Source of the DNA: CAZSLZ01 sp964607865
Lineage (GTDB): Bacteria; Vulcanimicrobiota; JAJTBE01; CAZSLZ01
DNA: 41,088 nucleotides
NCBI GenBank assembly: GCA_964607865.1
Contig: CAZSLZ010000009.1
Coordinates: 1-41,088 of the forward strand
Direction: 5' to 3'
Shown here: piece by piece, positions 24,601 to 34,377 of the stretch
How positions within the stretch are numbered: the first letter of the stretch is position 1
How the letters are laid out: each line of letters opens with the position of its first letter
The notes under the pieces: model-generated
What the model saw: only the letters and a program-made list of their open reading frames with translations
The model's database searches: none
What the model was told of the DNA's origin: nothing
Translations under genes and position numbers: made by a program

Positions 24601-26784
24601 TTAATCCTCGCAGTAATCTTCCTTGTATGCTCGTTGAGAATCCATAAGATCAAGAACCCATCTTTTTTCTTTTTCAATTATTTCCATGAAAACTTTTACC
24701 ACCCGGGGGTCGAATTGGGTGCCGGAGTTCTTGATTAACTCATTGAGAGCAACCTGAAGGGGTAATGCGTTTCTATAGGGCCGGTCAGTGGTCATGGCGT
24801 CGAATGAGTCAGCCACTGCCAGTATTCTTGCCGGCAGGGGAATTTGTTCTCCGTGAACGCCGTCGGGGTAACCACCGGCTCCGTATCTTTCATGGTGATG
24901 ATACATATATGGCAAAATATCTTTGAACTCTTTCACCGGTTCCATTATTTTTACACCCAGGGTAGGGTGGTTGTGCATAATCTGGAATTCTTCATCGGTG
25001 AGACGGCCGGGTTTGTTGAGAATTTCCTCTTTAATGTTGATTTTACCAATATCGTGGAGCAATGCTGCATACCTGATTTTTTTGATTTCGTCGTTGGGTA
25101 GATTCATGTAATTGGCAATTTTAATTGAATACTCGGTAACCCGCTCGGAATGGCCTCTGGTATATGGGTCCCTGGCTTCAATTGCATTGGCCAGGGCTTT
25201 AATTGAATTTACAAATAAATCCTCCAGGCTTTTGTGCAATTCGGCGTTTTCAATTGCAATTGCAGCCTGGCTGGCCAGCATTGTTAAAATATCAAGGTCC
25301 GACTTGGTGAAATTGTCGCCGGAAGTGGGATCGTAGGCTTTTTTGCCCTTTACATTAAGAACGCCAATTATTTTTGTGTGAAAACGAAGGGGCACCGATA
25401 GGGCTGATGGAATTTCCACAGCTTTCACATCAGTTTTGGATTCAGCATCTTTGATACCTTTTTTCAGTAACCGGGGCTTTCCTTCCAGGGCAACCTTGCC
25501 TGCAATACCTTCCCCCAGGGGAATTCTGGTTTCCTTTACCACGCTTTCAGGCAATCCGTGAGCCACTTCAATTTCAAGAATCTCTCTTTCCTGATCAAGA
25601 AGCATCAGTGAGCCATCCTCGGCATGAAGAAGCCGGATTGCGTTAGCGAGAACCTTGGTCAGTACTTCTTTTCTGTCCAGGGTGGATACCATGATTTTAC
25701 CCAGTTCAAACAGAGCGCTCAGTTCCCGGACTTTTCCCTGTACCTGGTTATATAAACGTGCATTAGCAATAGCTGCTGCTGCGTTGGCTCCCAGGGCCTG
25801 CAAAAGGTCCAGGTCTTCGGTGGTAAAGTTGCCGTTATTCCGGTTTCCGCCAATATTTAAGACTCCGATTACTTCACCTTTTGATTTGAGGGGAACCGAC
25901 ATGGAGGATTGGAGATGCCTGGTATCGGGTTGTTTTCCTGAAATTGTGTCGGCAACACCTTTTAATAAAAGTTTGGGTTTGCCTTCCCTTGCCACCTGGC
26001 CTATCAGAGATTCGCCCACTTTAATTGTGGTATTTCTTACGAAGTCATCATCAAGCCCGTAGGATACAAAAATCCGTAAATTCCTTTCTTCCTCGTCAAG
26101 AAGAAACAGTGCGCCGTTTTCAGCGCTTAACAATTCGATGGCTTTATCCAGAACAAGCTGGAGCACTTTCTGCATGTCCAGTGTTCTGATTATTGAAGTA
26201 CTTATTTCATACAAGCCGGTCAAGCGCCCCAGGTTCTTTTGTACAGTAAGTTTTTCTTCATAAAGCAAAGCAAGCAGTCTTCCGTAGGAATCGATGGACT
26301 TGGTAACGGTTTGCAGCATTACTTCGTCCAGGTCTGTAACCACGGTTTCCTTTTTTGTATTCAGAAAACGGCAGAATTTATAGTATTTTTCACAAACTCT
26401 GGTTTCTTCGTCGTTCACTGCTGTCTTTTCGTAAGGGCCTCCTATAAGGAAACCCAGAAAGTCCGATTCCTGACGGGAGTATATGGGAGAAATAATATAG
26501 CCCATCCTGGCTGGTTTGATGAATATAAACTTTTTGTTTTTGAGAATCTTTCCGTCAGCAACAACTTCATTTTTAATGAAATCATAAAAATCTTCATTTA
26601 TATCGCTGGTTAATCTTTTTTCAAACTGTGGGGGAAGGACAACTTTTCCGTTGATATCCACAACGGTTATTTCAATGGAAAGGGTTTTCTTAATGTCGTC
26701 GATTACTTCTCTTATTATTTCTGATTTGATAAAGGTCTGAAAAAATGACTTTCTGATTTGTTCTTCGTCCATTAAGAGATTCAA
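24601..26784 (-). CDS. PocR-GAF-GAF-HD-GYP phosphodiesterase-like signalling protein
   Basis: A 727-residue soluble protein. The N-terminal 150 residues carry a PocR-like sensory domain (ITVVDINGKVVLPPQF and FLGFLIGGPYEK). Two GAF domains follow (about 190-355 and 365-525; GALFLLDEEERN and GSLMLLDQEREI). A C-terminal HD-GYP domain (about 540-710) has HDIGK from residue 577, HHHERYGAGGYPDG with GYP at 638-640, and DSFDAMTTDRPYR. The metal and GYP residues are intact, so c-di-GMP hydrolysis is likely. The start is uncertain: TTG 26784 has AGAAGG 9 nt upstream, ATG 26772 has no SD, and TTG 26793 abuts the SD. Confidence 0.92.
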   Translation of the reverse strand: MNLLMDEEQIRKSFFQTFIKSEIIREVIDDIKKTLSIEITVVDINGKVVLPPQFEKRLTSDINEDFYDFIKNEVVADGKILKNKKFIFIKPARMGYIISPIYSRQESDFLGFLIGGPYEKTAVNDEETRVCEKYYKFCRFLNTKKETVVTDLDEVMLQTVTKSIDSYGRLLALLYEEKLTVQKNLGRLTGLYEISTSIIRTLDMQKVLQLVLDKAIELLSAENGALFLLDEEERNLRIFVSYGLDDDFVRNTTIKVGESLIGQVAREGKPKLLLKGVADTISGKQPDTRHLQSSMSVPLKSKGEVIGVLNIGGNRNNGNFTTEDLDLLQALGANAAAAIANARLYNQVQGKVRELSALFELGKIMVSTLDRKEVLTKVLANAIRLLHAEDGSLMLLDQEREILEIEVAHGLPESVVKETRIPLGEGIAGKVALEGKPRLLKKGIKDAESKTDVKAVEIPSALSVPLRFHTKIIGVLNVKGKKAYDPTSGDNFTKSDLDILTMLASQAAIAIENAELHKSLEDLFVNSIKALANAIEARDPYTRGHSERVTEYSIKIANYMNLPNDEIKKIRYAALLHDIGKINIKEEILNKPGRLTDEEFQIMHNHPTLGVKIMEPVKEFKDILPYMYHHHERYGAGGYPDGVHGEQIPLPARILAVADSFDAMTTDRPYRNALPLQVALNELIKNSGTQFDPRVVKVFMEIIEKEKRWVLDLMDSQRAYKEDYCED

Positions 26785-26992
26785 TGCCGCCAACCTTCTT
26801 TTTAAAAATTTACTTAACGCTCTACTTAATATCTATAATTATCTGTAATAGATGTTATTTCCTTCTAAACTTTAGTATAGGTAGAAAAAAGAATTTCAAC
26901 ATAGAAAGGATATTTAAGGGAATATTTGAAAATATCCAACGCCGGGCTTTTATGAAAGCAATCTATTTATTTTTCTCTTTAAGGAGCTGTTA

Positions 26993-29104
26993 ATGAAAGG
27001 TTTCAAATTTTGTATTATCATTTTTGTTTTTTTAATCACCTGTTTGTTTTATCCCCGGCTGTCATGGGCGGCTGATATTAATGGTAATATTAATGTTATT
27101 GAAAACAGGACTAAAATTATTCACCCTGTTTTTTCTTTTAATTTCTCACCCAGAGGTATTCCAGCTATAGCATATTATAATTTAACTACAAAAAAACTTG
27201 TTTTTGCTAAAATTGAAAAAGGTAAATGGATTTTTGAGAATGTGGCGCCTGTAGGAGTCTCCCGCCATGGTTTAACATGCAGTTTACAGTTTGATGAAGC
27301 AGAAACGCCTTATATAACTTTTTACTCTGAAGATGAAAATTTGAAACTTGCACGAAAAATCGGCGAGGAATGGATTATTGAAGAAGTTGACAATACCAGA
27401 AATTCCGGGCATTTCAATAATCTTTTTGTAAAGGATGATAAAAATATTTATATCTCGTACCAGGCACCCGGCGGAACCATGCTGGCAAGAAAAAATCAGC
27501 TGAATTGGGAAAAAAGCAAGGTGGATAAACCGGGAAAAAAGTCCAGGGTCCATACTGCAGAAAACGGTGAAATATCAGTATTTTATCAGGTTGCTGATGA
27601 AAATAACCCCGGAATGTTACAACTTAACCGGGGTATTTTTCAGAATGGCGAATGGTTCAAAAACAGGGTGAACCAATCAGACAATTGCATAGATTTCGAT
27701 ATTGCCCTGGATAAAAAAGATACTCCCCTGATAAGTTATATTTGTGATAACGATATTTATGTTTTCAAGGAAACCCTTCCTGGGTCGGGGATATGGAACG
27801 AAGAGAAGGTCAGCGGCGAAAAGGCAGAACAGGTTTCTATTGCCAGTTTCAAAAATGGTTTTCCTATAATAAGTTATGTAACCGGTAATAAAAAAGAATT
27901 GAAAGTTGCAGTTTATGATGGTGCAAATTGGGATAATAAAGCTGTGGCAACTTCCCGCTTTAAATACCTGTTTAATATGTCCAGGGTGGCGGTAAACCGG
28001 AATGATGTGCCTCTTATAGTGCTTCATGATAATGAGTCTTTAAATGTGCTGGTTCAAAAAGATAAAACCTGGAATATTGGCTGGATTGACGGCACTGAAA
28101 GGCTGGGAGGTTATCTTAACTATATTGTAAGGCCTTCCGGGTTGAACATGGCCAGTTATTACAACTTTACCAGAAGACAGCTTCATTTTGCATTTTACAG
28201 AAATAATAAATGGGAAGTAGATATTGTGGACAGCCTGGGCAATGTAGGGGCAGATTGCAGCCTGGCTGTTGATGGCGAGAGTATTCCATCAATTGCTTAT
28301 TACGATAAAAGCAACGGCGACCTGAAATTTGCCTGGAAAAAAGATGAATATTGGCGTTGGGAAAGAGTGGATTTCAACTTTAATACCGGGGCCTTCCCCT
28401 CGCTGAGTTTTGACCGGCAATCGATTCCCCACATTTCTTATTATAATTTTACCACTTCTTTTTTGAAATATGCCCAGAAAATAGATGGAAAATGGAAAAG
28501 GGACAGAATTGTTAAACTTGGTGACTATGGCGGGGAATCAATACTTATGCTGAAACCCGGTGGCGAAATTTTTGTTGTATATACTGATGGAAAAAAAGTG
28601 CAGAACCCGGAAAAGGATGAATCGCCGGTAATGACCTATATAAAACTGGCAAAAAAAACAGGCGGCGACTGGAAGAGAAACATTCTGGCGGGCCCATATG
28701 CAGTTGACATTAACAACAGCGGTTTATCGGGAGATATTTCCGGTAAGGGCGAGATAGCCATAGCCTATATTGACAGAGAAAGCAACCTGCAGGTTGCCGT
28801 AGGAGACAGCATTGACCCAGAGCAATGGAAAATTTTTAAAGTTGCTTCCAATTGCTGGGGAGATACTTCTGTAAGGTTTCTATCGGATAATAACCTTTCG
28901 GTTCTGTATTTGACAGGAAAAAACCGTGACTCAGCAAAATTGTACCTGGCTGGTTTCAATGGAAAAGATTGGGCTGTTACTCCAGTAGAGACTGGGAACC
29001 ATAAACCGGAAAATTTCCATCTGGGTGGTATGATAAAAAATAAAATCAATTTTGCATTCCAGGATAGGGAAGATTCGGTAGTTTACGAATTCAGACAAAA
29101 ATAA
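26993..29104 (+). CDS. Large exported repeat protein, propeller-like
   Basis: A 703-residue protein with a signal peptide (IIIFVFLITCLFYPRLSWA). The rest is a series of about 45-residue units with a shared pattern of G-x-P-x-I-A/S-YY, then hydrophobic-K-A and G-x-W-x-x-E-x-V-D, for example IPSIAYYDKSNGDLKFAWKK and IPHISYYNFTTSFLKYAQKI. Units of this kind form beta-propellers. AAGGAG lies 6 nt before the ATG. It is followed 20 nt downstream by an exported FecR-domain protein and then a TPR protein, so all three probably act at the cell surface together. Function is unknown. Confidence 0.85.
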   Translation: MKGFKFCIIIFVFLITCLFYPRLSWAADINGNINVIENRTKIIHPVFSFNFSPRGIPAIAYYNLTTKKLVFAKIEKGKWIFENVAPVGVSRHGLTCSLQFDEAETPYITFYSEDENLKLARKIGEEWIIEEVDNTRNSGHFNNLFVKDDKNIYISYQAPGGTMLARKNQLNWEKSKVDKPGKKSRVHTAENGEISVFYQVADENNPGMLQLNRGIFQNGEWFKNRVNQSDNCIDFDIALDKKDTPLISYICDNDIYVFKETLPGSGIWNEEKVSGEKAEQVSIASFKNGFPIISYVTGNKKELKVAVYDGANWDNKAVATSRFKYLFNMSRVAVNRNDVPLIVLHDNESLNVLVQKDKTWNIGWIDGTERLGGYLNYIVRPSGLNMASYYNFTRRQLHFAFYRNNKWEVDIVDSLGNVGADCSLAVDGESIPSIAYYDKSNGDLKFAWKKDEYWRWERVDFNFNTGAFPSLSFDRQSIPHISYYNFTTSFLKYAQKIDGKWKRDRIVKLGDYGGESILMLKPGGEIFVVYTDGKKVQNPEKDESPVMTYIKLAKKTGGDWKRNILAGPYAVDINNSGLSGDISGKGEIAIAYIDRESNLQVAVGDSIDPEQWKIFKVASNCWGDTSVRFLSDNNLSVLYLTGKNRDSAKLYLAGFNGKDWAVTPVETGNHKPENFHLGGMIKNKINFAFQDREDSVVYEFRQK

Positions 29105-29124
29105 ATTTAATTGGGGGTAGAAAA

Positions 29125-29940
29125 ATGTCAGTCAGAAAATTCAGCTTTACAACCTTGGTTTTAATTCTGTTAATATTCAGTTTTACTTTTTCCACTGCGC
29201 ATGCAGGCAATAGTGTTATTAAACCTGGCCAGGCCCTGGTTCTGCAGGTTGAGGGGTTGGCTAAAGTGAAAACCACACAGGCATGGAAAACCCTGGAAGT
29301 TGAAGACATTATCAACAATGGTGACGAGATAAAGACCCTTGAGCAAACCTATTGTTTGCTGGTATTGAGCGACGGTTCCACTATAAAACTTGGAGAAAAC
29401 ACTCATATTAAGCTTTCTCTGCCAGAAGGGGAAAAAAAGAAGTCAGCCATTCAGATTTTTATTGGCAAAATTTGGAACGATGTAAGTAAAGCCTTTGATA
29501 AAAACAGCACTTATGAGGTTAAAACTCCTAACGCAATTGCTGCGGTGAAAGGGACTACTTTTGAGGTTTTCACCAACGGTGAAGTTGATGAACTGAGTGT
29601 CTTCAATGGGGAGGTTCTGTTCGAAACCGGAGATGCGCTGAAGCAGGTGGCAGGCGACGAGCGTATAAAATGCCTGAAACCCGGTGTGCTATCTGAATTG
29701 GCAAAATTGGAAAAGAAGGATCTGACTCCCTGGCAGAAATGGAATCTGGAAGTTGATTCTGAAATAGCCAGAATGAGGGGAGATTCAGCAGATACTGGAA
29801 AGTTGACTGCGCAACAGAAAATTAAGATCCGGGAAATCATGAAGAAATACAAGAACCCCTATCGGTTATCACGAACCGACATAATGTTGGAGAATTTTAA
29901 AAAATCTCTGGAAAAAGTCCGGGAAAAAAAGGAAAAATAG
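29125..29940 (+). CDS. Exported FecR-domain protein
   Basis: A 271-residue protein with a signal peptide (FTTLVLILLIFSFTFSTAHA). The FecR core covers about residues 30-200: GQALVLQVEGLAKVKT, VEDIINNGDEIKTLEQT, VLSDGSTIKLGENTHIKL, YEVKTPNAIAAVKGTTFEV and ELSVFNGEVLFE. The C-terminal 60 residues are helical. Unlike the sigma regulator FecR it has no cytosolic anti-sigma part, so it is the envelope FecR-like type. GGGGG-type SD lies before the ATG. It is between the propeller-like gene and the TPR gene in one operon. Confidence 0.9.
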   Translation: MSVRKFSFTTLVLILLIFSFTFSTAHAGNSVIKPGQALVLQVEGLAKVKTTQAWKTLEVEDIINNGDEIKTLEQTYCLLVLSDGSTIKLGENTHIKLSLPEGEKKKSAIQIFIGKIWNDVSKAFDKNSTYEVKTPNAIAAVKGTTFEVFTNGEVDELSVFNGEVLFETGDALKQVAGDERIKCLKPGVLSELAKLEKKDLTPWQKWNLEVDSEIARMRGDSADTGKLTAQQKIKIREIMKKYKNPYRLSRTDIMLENFKKSLEKVREKKEK

Positions 29941-29949
29941 ATTGTGTTT

Positions 29950-31245
29950 ATGAGAAAAATTTATTTGTTATTATTTATTCTGCTTTTAGCCTGCACCTCG
30001 GTTCATAGCCGGGAATTATTTGATGAAAAGCCCAGCTCCATCCAGGTTGAAGCTGAAAAAAAATTCAAACAGGCACGGCGGTTAATTGATATTGAAGACT
30101 GGGCTCTTGCCAGGGTGGTACTTCTGGAAGTTATTCAAATTCAGCCTCAAATGGGCCAGGCCCACGTGGATCTGGCACTCACAAACTTGAAGCTGGGCAA
30201 TTTGAAAGAAGCACGGGAAGATATTGAAAAAGGTATGGGGTATATAAAGGATTACAGCCGGGCTTATTATGTCCTGGCTATGATCAATTTGAAAGCCCAT
30301 AAGCCGGGGGAGGCATTAAGAAATATAAATAATGCCATCGAATTGGGGGGAACGGATAGTGATTTTTACTACCTCAAAGGTATTATATATATGGTGTCTG
30401 ATGACTATGCGCAGGCTCAGGCGGGTTTTGAAAGAGCCCTGGAGCTCTCGCCTTCGAACCCTTCCATTATGGGTTACCTGGCCCTTTCTTTATATCATCA
30501 GGGCAAGATAGTTCAGGCCATGGATTATTCAAAGAAAGCTTTGGAAGCTGGGCCTGAAGATTTTGAAGCTAACCTTTCTCATGGAATGATTCTTGCCATG
30601 GAGCAGGAACCGATAACAGCTGAAATGTTTTTCAACAAGGCAAAAAGCATAGAGCCTGAAAACCCGGAGTCTTTTTATAACCTGGGATTACTTAGTTTAA
30701 ATCAGAAAAAAAATGCCCAGGCTGAAGCTTATTTTGAAGAATCTATCAGAAGGAATGAAAATAACCCTGAAAGTTATCTTGCCCTGGGGCATATCTATAT
30801 TGAACAGGGCCAGTATGAAAAAGGGAAGGCCCAACTGGAAAAGGCTCTGGAATATCAGCCTGATAGCGCAGATATTTATTTAAATATGGGAGTGGCAGAG
30901 CTGAGGCTGAACCACCCCAACCAGGCTGAGAGTCTGTTTAAAAAGGCACAGGTATTGGCGCCTGACAATCCCCGGATACGCCTTGCATTGGGTTCAGCTC
31001 AGAAAATACAGGGCAAATTTGATGGCGCCCTGCGGGAATATAAAAGAGCCCAGGCCCTGGCCCCGGATATGATAGAGGTTTACTACAACCTGGCTAATCT
31101 ATATGAAACCAGGGGAAATAATAAATTGGCGGTTGAGTATTTAAACCAGTATATAAACAAGGCCCGTGAATTAAATGCTGACATTGATTTCGCTCAAGTG
31201 GAAAAACGGATGGAAATTTTAAAAAGAGCTCAGAAACCTCGCTAG
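29950..31245 (+). CDS. TPR-repeat lipoprotein-like protein
   Basis: A 431-residue protein with an N-terminal LLLFILLLACTSVHS segment that looks like a lipobox (LLAC), so it is probably lipidated at the outer side. The remainder is about eleven 34-residue tetratricopeptide repeats (FYYLKGIIYMVSDDYAQAQA, ESFYNLGLLSLNQKKNAQAE, PESYLALGHIYIEQGQYEKG). ATG 29950 is chosen; a GTG at 29944 in the same frame is possible. It follows the FecR gene by a few nucleotides. Its stop abuts the convergent NifU-like gene without any gap, so no terminator is visible. A role in assembling a surface complex with the two upstream products is likely. Confidence 0.88.
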   Translation: MRKIYLLLFILLLACTSVHSRELFDEKPSSIQVEAEKKFKQARRLIDIEDWALARVVLLEVIQIQPQMGQAHVDLALTNLKLGNLKEAREDIEKGMGYIKDYSRAYYVLAMINLKAHKPGEALRNINNAIELGGTDSDFYYLKGIIYMVSDDYAQAQAGFERALELSPSNPSIMGYLALSLYHQGKIVQAMDYSKKALEAGPEDFEANLSHGMILAMEQEPITAEMFFNKAKSIEPENPESFYNLGLLSLNQKKNAQAEAYFEESIRRNENNPESYLALGHIYIEQGQYEKGKAQLEKALEYQPDSADIYLNMGVAELRLNHPNQAESLFKKAQVLAPDNPRIRLALGSAQKIQGKFDGALREYKRAQALAPDMIEVYYNLANLYETRGNNKLAVEYLNQYINKARELNADIDFAQVEKRMEILKRAQKPR

Positions 31246-31707
31246 TTAATGGGCTTTTTTGCCACGGGTGCAGTCGTCACAATGGGTTGATTGATCCTCC
31301 TGCAATTCCGCTGGTTTTTCCAGCTCGGGGTGTTTTTCATAATAGTCGCTAATCGCAGCTTTAAGGGCATCTTCCGCCATGACCGAACAGTGAACCTTGG
31401 GGCCGGGAAGCCCTCCCAGTTCATTTACCACCAGTTCATTGGTCATTTTCAATGCGTTGGCAAGAGTTTTTCCTTTTACCATTTCTGTGGTCATGCTGGA
31501 ACTGGCGATAGCTGCCCCGCAGCCAAAGGTTTTAAATTTGGCGTCGGTAATAATACCATTGTCAACTTTAATATATAAAGACATTACATCGCCGCAGGCA
31601 GGGCTGCCCACATTTCCCACACCATCTGCATTTTCTATTTCACCCATGTTTCTGGGGTTGGTAAAATGTTCAATTACTTTTTCGTTGTAAGGTAAATTTG
31701 CTGACAT
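31246..31707 (-). CDS. NifU/IscU-type Fe-S cluster scaffold
   Basis: A 153-residue protein from ATG 31707 (GGAAGAGG 8 nt upstream). Conserved cluster ligands are in GNVGSPACGDVM, TFGCGAAIASSSM and VHCSVMAEDALKAAI, the three-cysteine IscU pattern. The opening YNEKVIEHFTNPRNMGEIE is the family hallmark. It assembles Fe-S clusters in the cytosol with a cysteine desulfurase not in the window. The C-terminus adds HCDDCTRG, an extra CxxC tail that shorter scaffolds lack. The gene is solitary and convergent with the TPR gene. Confidence 0.95.
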   Translation of the reverse strand: MSANLPYNEKVIEHFTNPRNMGEIENADGVGNVGSPACGDVMSLYIKVDNGIITDAKFKTFGCGAAIASSSMTTEMVKGKTLANALKMTNELVVNELGGLPGPKVHCSVMAEDALKAAISDYYEKHPELEKPAELQEDQSTHCDDCTRGKKAH

Positions 31708-31857
31708 AATGCAAACCTCTTCCAATATCAGATTTGTTTCATTAATAACTAATGAATATTTATTAAAACTATACTAATTCCTTTCTGTTTTTAAATAAGC
31801 CAATAGGATTAGTTCTTTTTATAGTAGAAATTGAATTTTACTATGTTATAATTAATT

Positions 31858-33597
31858 ATGATGTTGGAGTTAAGATTGAGGGAGCTTTTACCTGGTACTA
31901 TTTTAAAAGATAGATACCAGATAATTAAAACTGAATTCTGGAGAACCCGGGGCGGGGTCTATGAAGTATGGGATAAGTCTGTAACTGAAAAACGCTGGAT
32001 TGCCAGAGAGATAATTCCCAGAAAAGATTCCCCTGGAAATCTGCTGGAAAAAAAAGAAAGAATTCTGAAGATGATTTCTCGTTATCGTGAATTGGAAGAT
32101 ACCAAACTGCCCAAAATTCTTGACTATTTTGAGGAAAATTATCGCCAGTTTCTTGTAATTGAGCATATAGACGGCATTAACCTGGAGCAATTCAAGGAAG
32201 TTATTTCCAGGGTGAGCGAAAAAAATGCTGTAAAAATAGGGATGAGTATCTGTGAAACCCTGCTGAATATGGAATCAAGGGGTTATCCCTATTTCTTGTT
32301 TGATCTTTCTCTTTCCCATATAATGTTAAACCAGGAAAAAGAAGTAAGGTTGACCGAGCCCGGTTTTTATAAGATTTTTATGGTTGATGATATTGAAGAA
32401 TTATTTGACAACCCTTCAGAAAAAACTGAAAGCCTGATTTCTGAATTGTCGGGATTGGTTGCAAAATTACTGGGAATTAAACCCACCCACCCTTTGAAAC
32501 CCCAGTTTGAAGAAGCAAGGGTTTCGCCCCAGTTGGCCCAATTATTAATGAATACCATGGAACCGGGCCAGAAGCAGTTTTCTGAATTGTATTTATTTTA
32601 TACTGCCCTTGATAAAATAATTAACCCTGAGAAATATAAGAAGATAGAAGAAGAGATTGAAAAAAGGAAAAAGGAACGTTTTAAATTACGAAATATTTAC
32701 CTGGGTGAAATTATAAAAGCAAACCTGTCAAGTTTATTCAATTTTGTTAAAACCCAGAGCAATTGGGCAATATTTCTTGAATCTCTGGGAATTATTCTTA
32801 TCTTTTATTCTTTGTTATTTACCAATTTTTTTCAGAGTAAGTTATATAAAGCTCCCGAGGATAAAAACCTGGTTTACGTAACCTGTGAAGATCTGCTTTA
32901 TACCATAAGGGAAGAGGACCCGTCAGTTCTTGACAGCCGGGTAATAGGTGCGGATTTGAGAGGGATGTATCTGTGGGATAAGGAAGTAAATACCAGCAAT
33001 GAAAAAGATTGGATTCGTTATGAGTTACTTATAGCTGACAAGGGTGAAAACTTAATTTACAGGGTGAACCCCGGGGATAACTCTGTTATAGATACAGTTA
33101 AGATTCCCGGCAGCCCTGAAAAACTGGTTTCTGCCGGTGATAACTATTTGCTGGTTCTGCACCCTGATGTCAGCCTCATTTCCCTTGTAGATCTGAAAAG
33201 CAACAGCGTTGTAGAAGTTCTTCCTGCAATTTCTGACCCGGTGGATATGGTTTACAGCGATATTTATCAGAAAATAATTATTTCCAGCGAAAAGAGTAAA
33301 ACCATATCCATGTTGAATTTGAAAACTTACCGGAAATCTGGAAAAATTACCAGGGAAATTGATAAAAACAGTATAAAAACCCTGCGGTTGTATGAAAGCC
33401 CCGGGGCCATGTTTCTACCCGCCCAGCAGAATTTTCTGTTTTGTGGTTTGTCTGATAACCGGGTCGTTGAGATTAATTTTCATGAAAATATTGAAGAGGG
33501 AAAAAGCTACGGTAATTTTAAAGGCTGGCAGATAACCGATATTCTGGCAGATGATGAAATTGGCCGTTTATGGATAACATCAACCTGTATGATCTAG
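31858..33597 (+). CDS. Membrane pseudokinase with outer beta-propeller, 3' end frameshifted
   Basis: The N-terminal about 270 residues resemble a Ser/Thr kinase: LLPGTILKDRYQIIKTEFW, GGVYEVWD and RWIAREI, where Arg replaces the ATP-anchoring Lys. The catalytic loop reads FLFDLSLSHIML for HRDLKPxNIL and the DFG loop reads LTEPGF. Several catalytic residues are missing, so it is a pseudokinase. A TM helix lies at about 302-324. The outer domain (about 330-579) has propeller-like repeats (NLIYRVNPGDNSVIDTVKI, NYLLVLHPDVSLISLVDLKS). The frame stops at 33597, but the propeller continues in another frame to 33809, consistent with a one-base deletion near 33578. It precedes the prepilin operon. Confidence 0.82.
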   Translation: MMLELRLRELLPGTILKDRYQIIKTEFWRTRGGVYEVWDKSVTEKRWIAREIIPRKDSPGNLLEKKERILKMISRYRELEDTKLPKILDYFEENYRQFLVIEHIDGINLEQFKEVISRVSEKNAVKIGMSICETLLNMESRGYPYFLFDLSLSHIMLNQEKEVRLTEPGFYKIFMVDDIEELFDNPSEKTESLISELSGLVAKLLGIKPTHPLKPQFEEARVSPQLAQLLMNTMEPGQKQFSELYLFYTALDKIINPEKYKKIEEEIEKRKKERFKLRNIYLGEIIKANLSSLFNFVKTQSNWAIFLESLGIILIFYSLLFTNFFQSKLYKAPEDKNLVYVTCEDLLYTIREEDPSVLDSRVIGADLRGMYLWDKEVNTSNEKDWIRYELLIADKGENLIYRVNPGDNSVIDTVKIPGSPEKLVSAGDNYLLVLHPDVSLISLVDLKSNSVVEVLPAISDPVDMVYSDIYQKIIISSEKSKTISMLNLKTYRKSGKITREIDKNSIKTLRLYESPGAMFLPAQQNFLFCGLSDNRVVEINFHENIEEGKSYGNFKGWQITDILADDEIGRLWITSTCMI

Positions 33598-33809
33598 ATA
33601 CAGGTGAAGTAATTGAAGATGAAATAATCGGCAGGGATCCCGGTTGTATGGCATGGAATTCTTTCGGAGGGCAAATCTGGATGGTTGACTCTGGAACTGA
33701 AGAAGTGTTATTATATGACGCTGACCCCATAATACAAATGAGAAGAATGGGAATGGAAAAAGCTCCCGCTTCCATTCTGGTAACTGAGCGGCCTTTTGAT
33801 TTTCCATGA
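33570..33809 (+). pseudogene. Out-of-frame C-terminal end of the pseudokinase/propeller gene
   Basis: In the other frame, INLYDLDTGEVIEDEIIG, GQIWMVDSGTEEVLLYD and the remainder complete the propeller blades begun upstream. Reading one extra base after ATAAC gives RLWI-x-INLYDLDT, which fits the blade pattern. So this is probably the same gene broken by a single-base deletion or sequencing error. Confidence 0.75.
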
Positions 33810-33819
33810 TTCCTTCTGA

Positions 33820-33833
33820 TTGAACTAGTTCAA
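33820..33833 (+). promoter_or_regulatory. Perfect palindrome, candidate operator of the prepilin operon
   Basis: TTGAACTAGTTCAA reads identically on both strands and lies about 30 bp upstream of the extended -10 element. Its position suits a repressor or activator site. No protein is assigned. Confidence 0.4.
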
Positions 33834-33860
33834 CATGGTGATGTGATAACTGCGCTATTC

Positions 33861-33869
33861 TGTTATAAT
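33861..33869 (+). promoter_or_regulatory. Extended -10 promoter of the prepilin operon
   Basis: TGTTATAAT carries the TG motif one base before TATAAT, the extended -10 form, which compensates for the weak -35. Transcription would start near 33876, about 70 nt before ATG 33948. Confidence 0.5.
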
Positions 33870-33947
33870 GATCATGGGCCATTATATTTCAATCTTTTTT
33901 GAAGACTTTCAACGTGCCGAATCGACTGTTTTTTTAGGAGCAATTGC

Positions 33948-34367
33948 ATGATACAGACAAGATTTTTAAAAGGAATATCTCTGCTTGAAGTATTAATCGC
34001 TTTTACCGTTCTAACCGTGGGAGTACTTGCGGTCATGGCCCTGTTTCCCAATGTGATGAAAAATAACAGAGAGAATTACAGGAAGATTGAATTGATGAAC
34101 CTTGCCCAGGAAAGGATGGACCTTTTACTGTCAGAAAGGGGAGAAATAGCCGGAGTTGAAGAATTATCAAAAAATACTGTTTATAACGACCCGGAAACCG
34201 ATGAAGATGATGTACTGGGTGATAATGGCTTTGTTCGCTGGTGGGGCGAGTCCGACCCCTATGGTGACTATAATATTCAAATTATTACCGTGGAAGTTGG
34301 CTATGAATCCCCCCAGGGTTCGGGAAATTTTCATTTCTACAAACTGGTTTCCGCGGTAAACCGGTAA
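33948..34367 (+). CDS. Type IV prepilin, PilV/GspI-like
   Basis: A 139-residue prepilin. A short leader MIQTRFLKG is followed by ISLLEVLIAFTVLTVGVLAV. The Gly before the cut and Glu at position +5 are both present, as needed for prepilin peptidase and assembly. The length and the following LAQERMDLLLSERGE helix fit the minor pseudopilin PilV/GspI. AGGAG lies before the ATG. It is the first gene of a run of three prepilins. Confidence 0.88.
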   Translation: MIQTRFLKGISLLEVLIAFTVLTVGVLAVMALFPNVMKNNRENYRKIELMNLAQERMDLLLSERGEIAGVEELSKNTVYNDPETDEDDVLGDNGFVRWWGESDPYGDYNIQIITVEVGYESPQGSGNFHFYKLVSAVNR

Positions 34368-34377
34368 GGGGAATCTT

